Notes under the pieces: generated by a model
Seen by the model: only the letters and a program-made list of their open reading frames with translations
Databases searched by the model: none
What the model was told of the DNA's origin: nothing
Translations under genes and position numbers: made by a program
NCBI GenBank assembly: GCA_021030915.1
Contig: JAGEMR010000062.1
Coordinates: forward strand, 105,741-169,740
Source of the DNA: Astrothelium macrocarpum
Lineage: Eukaryota > Ascomycota > Dothideomycetes > Trypetheliales > Trypetheliaceae
Length of the DNA stretch: 64,000 nucleotides
Direction: 5' to 3'
Part shown: positions 56,001 to 64,000 of the stretch, piece after piece
Layout of the letters: every line of letters starts with the position of its first letter
Position numbering within the stretch: the stretch's first letter is position 1

Positions 56001-57151
56001 AGAGGTTTAAGATACAGGAACCCTATACTAACCTATTCACCAGTGACAAAGAACGATTGCGTGACGAAAAGAATGTCGAAAAGCTTTACCGTGACATTGC
56101 AAACGGGGGACTACGTAGAAAGCGAGGTGCTGAGTTTGAGCTTTCTGATTCCGATGACGATGGCGAAGCTCGCCGACGCCGGAAACAAAGAGAATTTGCT
56201 CGTCAACGTAAGGCTTTGCTACAGGATGATGAGAATTTGGGCAAGATTGCGGAGAACCCCAAGAAAGCCGCCTTCTTCCGTGCTATTGAAGATCATGACT
56301 CAGAAGATGAAGTCGGTCTATTTGACGAGCCAGATGAGGGAAGCCCATTACAAACTTCCCAGATATCGAATGCTGGTCTCCCAGACATGCAATCCGAGAC
56401 TCAGGTTCCTGCATCAAACGAAGCAACATTGAAACGGAAAAATGCCGAGGATGACAATTTCGTGCGACCGCCAGCACAAATGCGCCGCACAAACAAAGGC
56501 AAGAAGCCTTCAAACCTCGCCGAGGTTAGAGAAACTCTTAGCTTCCTAATCGACGATCAGCAATCTGTGCCTGAGACCGCACTCTCCGAATCAGAAGCCG
56601 AGCAGACTCTTTCAGAAAACGAAGAGGATGCTATAGTCAATGAAGACAGAGAAGCACAGGTCGAATCCACACCACCAATGCCCAACCCCACCAAACCCGC
56701 GCCGTTACAATCGCGGCGTTCTACAGCAAATCCCATCATCGACCGGCTCTCCCTCAAACGCTCGAGCAGTTCTGTCCTCTCTGACACTGAAAACAGCAAC
56801 CCCGCCAGTGGCCTCGCCTTCCACGCGCCGACCAAAACCGGCAACCCCGGTTTCAAAGTGCCGAGCCTACTCCGGCACGCCACGACGAGCGCTTCGTCAC
56901 ATGGAGTAACGCATTCCGATGAGACGGCAAATCGGCGGGCGTCAATTGCGGCCGAGGAGACGGCAGCGACAGGAGGGGTGAGGAGGGGTGGCTCGAAGAA
57001 GAGCAGTATCAACTATGCGGCACGTGAGGCGGAGCGGAGGGGCGTGATTGAGGAGGCGGAGAGGAGGAGGAAGGAAGGGGTGAGAAAGGTGGCGGGTATG
57101 AGAAGGGGAGCGCTGAGTGGGTTGGGCAGTGTTGGTGGAGGGTTTGAATAG
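53079..57151 (+). CDS. MRC1: mediator of replication checkpoint protein 1 (claspin-like)
   Basis: A replisome adaptor that travels with the fork and passes the stress signal from Mec1/Rad3 to the effector kinase. Exons 53079-55963 and 56044-57151 encode 1,330 residues. The 80-nt intron (donor GTAAGT, branch TACTAAC, acceptor CACCAG) falls inside the MRC1-like domain and restores LAAFYADKERLRDEKNVEKL. The open frame extends back to a TTG at 53028, but ATG 53079 is the first proper start. The protein is very acidic, with many SQ/TQ sites (for example AQFTQDSVVPNSQAE, DPTQDF, ALTQSLQ) as targets for checkpoint kinase. It also has a Lys/Glu-rich coiled region near residues 500-580. The conserved domain lies at about residues 850-1040 (NGGLRRKRGAEFELSDSDDD). 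The C-terminus is basic and disordered. Confidence 0.9.
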
Positions 57152-58165
57152 TGATGACAGGGAAGATGGATGTTGTTGGGTTTCGGAGTCTGGAGTGAAC
57201 TTGGAAAATGCCGGTGAGGGAGAACTGACTCATTACTGCTTGAACAATATCCCTTAAAACCACCTGCACAGATGTGCTATTACTTGTTCAGAGCTTAATA
57301 TCATTCTTTCCCTGTTCCAGACCTCTTAAAGGAGGGCCATTTCGGAAGGCCTGATGATGCCAATTTCATCCTACATCTCAAAGATTGATAAACAAGCCGC
57401 CATGTATCTTGTAATGTATGACGCGCTAACTGCAAAAGGGCAATCGATATTCTACTGAACCAAAAAGAGTCAAGAGCTTATGCTTTGACTGGCAAACTGT
57501 GGCTGCTTAGTAAGGACGAGGATAGGGTGCTTCTCCGAGTCCAGGAACTCGGTAGAACCGGAAACATATTTGGAAAACTTTATTTTAACGTTCAAGGAAC
57601 GATTGACCATGTCTCAGTCCATAATCGTTCGACTCACCCGGCCCGTGCCATTGAGATCTCCTGGAAGTCTGCAATGAGGACGGTTCGGGAGCCATCTGCA
57701 TTGTCCAAGCGGGAAGAGAGGGCTTTCCGCCACCTACGCACAGCCGTTGCTCGAGGATGAGATGCAGTCCAGCCCTTTTGGCCGACTTCAATGTCGTGAG
57801 CATTTCTTACAGTGGTCTGATGTCGCCTGATTTTCAACCCAGAAATTGCCGGGCAACCCTAACAAGCGAAGGCCGAGGCCCATGCAGACGTGGCCGGATA
57901 ACGATTCTTGCAGGGGCTCTTGCTATTTTCTCCGCACTCTGCTTGCTGCCCAGGGTCCGTAACGGTGCTTGTATTTGAGAAACGTGTAGGTTTGTAGCGT
58001 CACGCAAATATTTCCGACTCCGCTGCGTCTTTACGTATCCCGTTTAGGGAAGTGGCATCGGTCGTGAGGTCATCTTCTTATACGGATGGGAAGGCGCTTT
58101 TGGAAATACAATGACAGTGTCATTCACAGCTTTCTTCAGAGCTTTGATCTATTTAGTACCTTGGT
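57152..58165. other. intergenic
   Basis: Between two co-oriented genes. Frames of 60-90 codons here lack domains. No RNA gene was recognised. Confidence 0.4.
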
Positions 58166-59287
58166 ATGACTACGCGGCAAGCTATCTCCCCGCCGCCATT
58201 GACGATTCCGACGTCCGAGGCTATCGTAAGAGTTCGAATCATCGATACTACCTTACGAATTCGTGGTCCTCCAGCTCAAGCGCTCTGGAGCCCCTCAATC
58301 AGGGGCTTCGAGAACTTTGACGCTGGTACCTGGGCATTTTTGATAGAACATCCAAGTGGACGAAAATTGCTCTATGATCTGGGATTGCGGAAAGACTGGT
58401 GGAATATTGCGCCTGCGTGTGGTCTCCGGGGTCTTGTGGAATCGGGAGAGGTGAAAGAAATCAAGGTGGAGAAGAGTATTGCGCGGATACTAGAAGAAAA
58501 TGATGTTCAACTCAAAGATATTGAGGGTTTGATTTGGAGCCATTTCCATTGGGACCACTCCGGTGATCCGTCGACCTTCCCCCCCACGGCAAGGCTGATA
58601 GTTGGTCCCGGCACCAGATCTCAGTGTCTTCCGGGGTATCCGGAAAATCCAAACTCGCCTATCTTGCAGTCAGATCTTGCCGGGCGGGACCTGGTCGAGA
58701 TCGATTTCGCGAGTACCAGTCTCGCTATTGGTGGATTCAAGGCTTTTGACTACTTTGGAGATGGCAGTTTCTATCTTCTAAACTCGCCAGGTCATGCTGT
58801 TGGACATATTAGCGGCTTAGCTCGAACAACTCCCAGCCCGGAGTCAACTTTCATACATCTATGCGGTGATGCAGCAAACCATGCGGGCGAAATTCGTCCT
58901 TCAAAGTATCACCCACTCCCAGAGTTCATGATTCCATCTCCTTCGCCCAAAACTCATCCAGATCTCTGTCCTGGTCATTTATTCCGGCCTATCATGCGGA
59001 ACAAATCACCATTCGAGCACATGCTAGAATGGCAGAATCAGGATGCACATGCTGAACGCGGGGGAAAGCCATTTGCTACCGGCTACCAGTCTTCGAGAGC
59101 AACGATCAAGAAAATTGAAGAAATGGATGGACATAGCTCGATCCTTACCATAATGGCGCACGACTGGAGTCTCAAAGGCGTTATCGAAGAATTTCCCATG
59201 GATGCCAACCAATGGATAGAAAAGGCATGGAAAGGCAGAGGCATGTGGAAGTTTCTGCAAGACTTTGTGGGTATCTTTGAAAATTAG
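58166..59287 (+). CDS. metallo-beta-lactamase-fold hydrolase
   Basis: A 373-residue intronless gene, ATG at 58166, of the metallo-beta-lactamase superfamily. The metal-binding signature is SHFHWDHSGD (His126, His128, Asp130, His131). Later ligand blocks are NSPGHAVGHISGL and HLCGDAANHAGE. A predicted barrel strand before the signature reads TWAFLIEHPSGRKLLYDLG. There is no signal peptide. In fungi this type (lactonase, quorum-quenching-like or thioesterase-like) occurs both as stand-alone enzymes and in secondary-metabolite clusters. No backbone synthase lies in this window, so a stand-alone detoxifying or lactone-hydrolysing role is as likely. Substrate unknown. Confidence 0.85.
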   Translation: MTTRQAISPPPLTIPTSEAIVRVRIIDTTLRIRGPPAQALWSPSIRGFENFDAGTWAFLIEHPSGRKLLYDLGLRKDWWNIAPACGLRGLVESGEVKEIKVEKSIARILEENDVQLKDIEGLIWSHFHWDHSGDPSTFPPTARLIVGPGTRSQCLPGYPENPNSPILQSDLAGRDLVEIDFASTSLAIGGFKAFDYFGDGSFYLLNSPGHAVGHISGLARTTPSPESTFIHLCGDAANHAGEIRPSKYHPLPEFMIPSPSPKTHPDLCPGHLFRPIMRNKSPFEHMLEWQNQDAHAERGGKPFATGYQSSRATIKKIEEMDGHSSILTIMAHDWSLKGVIEEFPMDANQWIEKAWKGRGMWKFLQDFVGIFEN

Positions 59288-61226
59288 ATCATCTCATATC
59301 TTGTCCAAAGTGTGTCTTACTTGTCTCATTCGTCTTGTTGGTCTTTTTCTCTAGCATTGCTGAATACATAAGAAACTTAGGCATTGACTAGCTTGATTTC
59401 ATACCCCTCATTATACAGCTCCAATATCTTTTCTAAGCATGACTCATGTACGCCTGCTGGTTTAGCGAACGCGATAACTATATATTCACTCCAAAACTGT
59501 ACAACCCTAACAGTACAGCGTGTTGGTCTAGTTGGGCCCAACTCAGATCAAGGCTGTTCCGATACGTCAAAGTGTTGGCCAGTAGTCCCACGTTCGAATC
59601 CCCTTGGATTCAAATCCCATAACAATCACATGCAAGGGCGCGTTGCATGTGGGGCGAGAAGGAAGGGTCATACGTTGGAAAAGGTGGTGGATGTAATAAA
59701 AATTCCCTCGGGCGAGAGGGGTTTTTCCCAGGACTGGCTGGTTTTTTGCCCTTTTAAATGTGTTGTGCTATTTTGTCTTGATATTTTCGGCTGGCTATGA
59801 TCCATAGGAACGTGTGTTTGATTGACTGATTGACTGACTCTAACGGCTGCAGAGTGACTTCCAGGGACCGCACTAAGGCTTCATGTGAGAGGCACGTAGC
59901 GTCCCGAAAATGCTCATGGAGTCTAGCAGACTCGAATCTGGATAGATAGATAGTATGCTATATGCGTCTACTCTGTTGGTGTCTTCGATAATCTTTTGCT
60001 CCCAAAATCTTTAACTCATTTGCAACACACGGAATGTACTGATAACATAGAAAGGATATATGCGATCCACTTCCAATCGGCGATTGATCTTGTAACCATT
60101 GCAAGAGAGAAGCTGGGAATACCAAACGGGATGATTATGTTAATACTGGGCGCGGTGGTCGCTTGAGAATACCAATGAGTCTTGAAATTAGATTTGTAAG
60201 AGCCAGTCGGGTGTTGTGTATGAGAATGGACACTAGAATTTTGCATCAAGCTCGCTGAACGACAGCTGGTGTTCTTCTACATCCAACTGTTTACGTTGCA
60301 GCCATCTTCTTTGACCACTTGTACCATATCCAAGTCATCCTCGGATTTACGGAACGAAATCCTCGCGTCGACATTACAACAAACACCATAAATTTTGACT
60401 TTAAGCATATAGAGAAGACAGCTACTGGTATTTCGATCTATCCTTTCGCCTGTTAGCGCCTCCTGCAAATCCATGATGAAGCTCCGGTCCTATTGTTCTC
60501 AGCCATTCATCGCACTGGCCCAATGTTAAGACTCATTGTCGATACAAATCACAAACTATTCTACATCATTATGAGACACCATTCTCAATATCTGTGGCCT
60601 TGGAATGGATCTCCTCATTCAGTTCAGAAGAAGAAGCTCGATAGTACAAGTGTTCTAAGATGTGTTTTCCTCTGGCAACGGTACAGCAGATATTGAAATT
60701 AAGAGAACCAAGCTTGATATGTTGAAAACTCGCCACCTTTGAGGATCTCTGAGTAGCCTGTGGATCAACAACCTTGGTAAATGACGATGGAAGATGGTGG
60801 TAATTAATGGGTTTTACATGGTTAGACAAGCCCCATCCGTCAATGCAAACCAACCTTACGATACAAGCACGAGCTGTTCGATAAGGATCGTAATAATGAG
60901 TTGAGATTATTCTTGGAAGGAATCATATTAATTGTTCTAGTCTCATGTATTTTACTGCAAAGTTCGATCTATTGAAAAAGAGATTTTAGTCGGAGAACCT
61001 TAAGTATGAGTTCCAGGCCTTTTTTCTTCTGCGTGTCAAGGCGGGCGAATCTAAATCTTGTCTCCACCAACCTGACATACCTACGGCATTCGCAAGAATT
61101 TAAGAATGAGAGAAATGTACTGAATGCTAAGTCTTCTGCCGACGATTTGGCATCGTCCACTTTTGCTTATATTGACACAGCTCTAGGCCACTTGGCCCTA
61201 ACTTCCATTGACCTTCGTCAAACTGA
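59288..61226. other. gene-poor stretch with a tRNA-like relic
   Basis: About 1.9 kb without a supported gene. Around 59517-59613 there is a tRNA-like pattern: a D-loop-like GTTGGTCTAGTTGG and a T-loop-like GTTCGAATCC. The stems do not pair, so it is at best a relic. Further right, short frames on both strands (60277-60474, 60569-60853, 61006-61305) show no domain. Confidence 0.4.
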
Positions 61227-62521
61227 TCAAGTAACGCAGACTGGCTTTTCTGGAGTAAGTCTAAGAGCTGAAGCTGAAGCAGATTTCTCCGTTCTCCAGG
61301 CTTGACCAGAGTCGGTTTCTTCATCTTGCAAGGTTGGACAGTTTTCTAATTGGGCAATATCCTGCAAATGCACAAAGCCATGACGGGATCCCATCGAGCG
61401 ACGGCTGTCGTGAATGGCGCGGTGCGGGCTACCATAATCATTCATTCCACCACTCTGTTCGCAGGGAGCTTCGGGGTCAGGTTGGAGAGATTGTGAGCCT
61501 CCACTAGACTTACACCTGTAGCTGACTTTGCTGGTAATCGCGAAAGCGTATTTAGTGACGACATCGGCGACCGGATTCAATGCTGGCAGAGATGGGACAA
61601 TGGTTGCAAAGAAGACATCAACCAGATTCCAGGCGTATATAGATACCAGATTATCTGTAGAATCAATTAACCCACTTCGGCATGATCAAATAAAGTTTTG
61701 TCATACATGTAGAGTCTACCGAATAGTGGTAGATCTGGGTATTCCGTACAATGCTGGCAATTGATGATGTGACGCCCAAACTGAATACAAACAAGATGCG
61801 CAACTTTTGACTCCAGGGCATTTTCAATCGATAAATGATAATGAGTGGGACTGGAAAGAGGAGCCAATCGGTGGCGATGTGGATTACTCTAGTGTAGTTG
61901 CTAACTTTGATACTCGGAAGACATTTTTCAGCTTCCAGATCTTTCATCTCAGCCTGGGATTGCAGTGTATAGTGTACCGCTATCGGAGTACATCCGAATG
62001 TGTTGAGGCAGACACAAACAATGCCCAAAGGAATCAATAAACCAAGGAAGGTATAATGGGCAATTTGCCAATTTGCAGATGAGACTCCGGTAATGCGTCG
62101 ATTCTGAAGAACAATCGAGATCTTTGCCCAAAAAGCAGTCCAGTAGAAGAATGGAAAGAGGATTTGAGAAGACTAAATCCAAAAGGAATGTTACTTCAAT
62201 GTCACAGTGACATCGGAATGTGCAAGGGAAATTCGAAAACTTACCTCAACGTACCAGCCAATACCAAAATAAGTGCAATCCCAGATGTGCTTTCCAAGAC
62301 ATCCTGCAGTCTCAGCAACGATCATGAAACTGAGATAGACCAACAAGCCCATCTAGACAGCTTATTAATAGACAATCGATATCCAGGAACTAAGCACCTA
62401 CTAAGGCTGGAACAATGGCCCAATCGTCAAGCCCGAATATCCTCCTGCGGCGGCGAATAATCAAGCGGCATGTGGTAATAACAATGGCGAAGAGAAAAGC
62501 AAACACCTGTCCGGTGATCAT
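61227..62521 (-). CDS. fungal rhodopsin-domain (Pth11/SAT4-like) membrane protein
   Basis: A seven-helix integral membrane protein of the fungal rhodopsin-like domain family (PF20684 class), related to Pth11-type putative receptors. Exons 62521-62402, 62352-62245, 62172-61707 and 61654-61227 give 373 residues. Introns are 49, 72 and 52 nt. Family marks are MITGQVFAFLFAIVITTCR then IFGLDDWAI, the Cys-rich loop GCLGKHIWDC, ATDWLLFPVPLIIIYRLKMP, FSLGVTSSIASIVRN, and YAWNLVDVFFATIVPSLPAL. The tail is polar and Ser-rich. The same frame is open upstream of the ATG through a Pro-rich stretch (QYPFGPPAPLHGPHDSG), with a possible CTGCAG acceptor at its edge. Beyond lies the AT-rich block, so a first exon may have been lost or mutated. 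Confidence 0.8.
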
Positions 62522-62599
62522 ACGGCCTGCCCCAGAATCATGAGGACCATGTAGCGGAGCCGGAGGTCCAAAGGGATACTGCAGGGATCGGAAAAATTA

Positions 62600-64000
62600 T
62601 GCAACATTCGAATATAATCCAATAATTCATAATTTTCGGATAAGAATGGATAAGAGAATTATTTAGAATTATTCAGAATTTTATTTAATATCTGATAATC
62701 GAAATTAATTTTTATATTAAAAAATTCTTCTGTTTTATTTTTATAAAATATTTTAATTAAAATATTAATCAATTTTAAAAATTTTTTTATTATTTTTTTT
62801 TTTAAAATTATTAATGTATGAAAATATATTAAAAGAATATCTTTTATTGTTCATTAATATATCCGCGAATTATATAATTATGAATTAAAAATAAAAAAAA
62901 AAAAATTTTTTTATTATAAAATTATTTAAAAAATTAATATAAAATTGATTATAATTTTTATATATTTTATATAAAATAAATTTTTATTATTCAATTTTTA
63001 ATATTTTATCAAAAAATGATAAAAAATATATATAAAATGAATGAATTAAAAAAATTGATTTTGAAAAAAATATTTAAATAAAAAATTTTTTAATAAATTT
63101 TAATCAATTTTATGATTATATAAAATCCTTTTTTTTATTTAATCGAATGATCAAAATTTTATATTTTTTATTTTATTTTAAATTCAATAATAAAAATTCT
63201 AATAAATATTAAAATTTTTATTTTATATATAAAAAATTAATTTATATATTAATAAAATTTTATATAAAAGGATTTCTAATTTATATTAATGAATATTCAT
63301 TTTTCAATTAATATTTAAATTTTATTTAATAATTTACGTATATTATATAAATAAAAATCTGAAATTTTAAAAAATTCTTTTTATTTTTTATATAATAATC
63401 AATTATTCAGAAAAAAATTAATAAATTATTATTCATATAATTTTTTAAAATTATAAAATAATATATAAAATTGGAATTATAATTAGAAATAATTTTAATA
63501 TAAATGATATTTTTTTATTATATAATAAATAATAATTTTGAAATATAAAATTTTTTTTGAAATTTATAAATATAAAAAATTTATTATTTAAATTATATCA
63601 TTAATTTTATTATATAAAATTTTTTTTTTAAAAAAATTTTTAATATCATTTTTTTTAAATTCGTATAGGGTCTACCACGGTGTTATGAACCACACCACCG
63701 CGTGGCTCACGCTATATATATACTCCGCATACGATTAATATATAATTCGTATACATTTAATCATAATAATTCAAAATTTTTTAAAAAATATGAAAATTGA
63801 AAAATAAATATAAATTATTTGTGATATATTTTTTAAAAATTCATTTTTATCAATTTATAAAATTATATACGATTTCGAAATTCCATATTCGATATTAAAA
63901 TATAAATTAAACGGTGATTTATTATTAATAATTATTAAAAAATTATAATAATTTTTAATAAATATTGAAAAATTAATTTTAATTTATTGGATTAAATGAT
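62600..64000. repeat. extremely AT-rich block (RIP-like isochore)
   Basis: From about 62600 to the right edge, base composition drops to roughly 10 percent G+C by eye, with long A and T runs and TpA-rich sequence. No open frame of 60 codons exists on either strand. The change from the normal-composition rhodopsin-domain gene is abrupt (tens of bases). Such blocks in Pezizomycotina usually mark old repeats mutated by RIP, centromeres or subtelomeres. The nature of the original sequence cannot be read. Confidence 0.8.
63661..63734. other. short island of normal composition in the AT block
   Basis: About 74 bases of about 50 percent G+C stand alone inside AT-rich DNA. The island has a hairpin pair CCACGGTG/CACCGCGTGG (63675-63705) and inverted ends TCGTAT...ATACGA (63661-63666, 63729-63734). 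A 9-base direct repeat ATTCGTATA occurs at 63659-63667 and 63745-63753. Confidence 0.6.

Noticed and set aside
58166..62521. A secondary-metabolite cluster around the metallo-beta-lactamase and rhodopsin-domain genes
   Set aside because: No polyketide, peptide or terpene synthase, no P450 and no transporter are present, so the neighbourhood gives no support.

Overview
This window comes from the nuclear genome of a filamentous ascomycete (Pezizomycotina). Protein-coding genes on both strands carry short spliceosomal introns (about 47-170 nt) with GTAAGT/GTGAGT-like donors and CTAAC/CTGAC branch sites just before the acceptor. The gene families are fungal: Zn2Cys6 and bZIP regulators, a SUR7/PalI protein, a GPI-anchored protein, a Pth11/rhodopsin-like membrane protein, a NACHT NLR-like gene and MRC1. 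I cannot fix the genus. The right edge turns abruptly into an extremely AT-rich block, as in genomes shaped by repeat-induced point mutation (RIP). Only ATG-started models were accepted as genes, and introns were placed by eye from splice signals and reading-frame continuity.

Layout. 1-780: 5' part of a bZIP regulator running off the left edge. 1950-9970: a lysophospholipid acyltransferase, a GPI-anchored secreted protein, a Ser-rich disordered protein and a conserved-looking protein of unknown role. 10400-16320: a SUR7/PalI membrane protein, a Cys-rich zinc-binding-type protein and a secreted protein with an acidic Asp/Thr tail whose gene has tandem repeats at both ends. 17590-31375: a housekeeping-rich block with an APP1-type phosphatidate phosphatase, GTP cyclohydrolase II (RIB1), a SET-domain protein, a small LEA-like membrane-anchored protein, an unrecognised HExxH protein, Cys-Gly dipeptidase DUG1 and a dysferlin-domain (Mug65-like) protein. 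32000-35350: an ambiguous stretch of exon-like fragments and a trinucleotide repeat. 35350-38800: a divergent Zn2Cys6 regulator/aldo-keto reductase pair. 39900-43300: an NLR-like NACHT gene broken by a frameshift. 44730-48120: RTF1 and COQ7 sharing a divergent promoter, followed by small uncertain genes. 50070-51670: a DUF7730-like protein. 53080-57150: the replication-checkpoint mediator MRC1. 58170-59290: a metallo-beta-lactamase-fold enzyme. 61230-62520: a rhodopsin-domain membrane protein abutting the AT-rich block (62600-64000), which contains one short island of normal composition.

Most genes are independent housekeeping functions: transcription elongation, ubiquinone, riboflavin and glutathione metabolism, lipid turnover, and the replication checkpoint. 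The only pair whose arrangement suggests joint function is the Zn2Cys6 regulator with the aldo-keto reductase. No convincing biosynthetic cluster, CRISPR array, rRNA or intact tRNA gene was seen. The most unusual items are the frame-shifted NACHT gene, the gene at the AT-rich boundary, the GC island inside that block, the repeat-flanked secreted acidic-tail gene and the HExxH protein.
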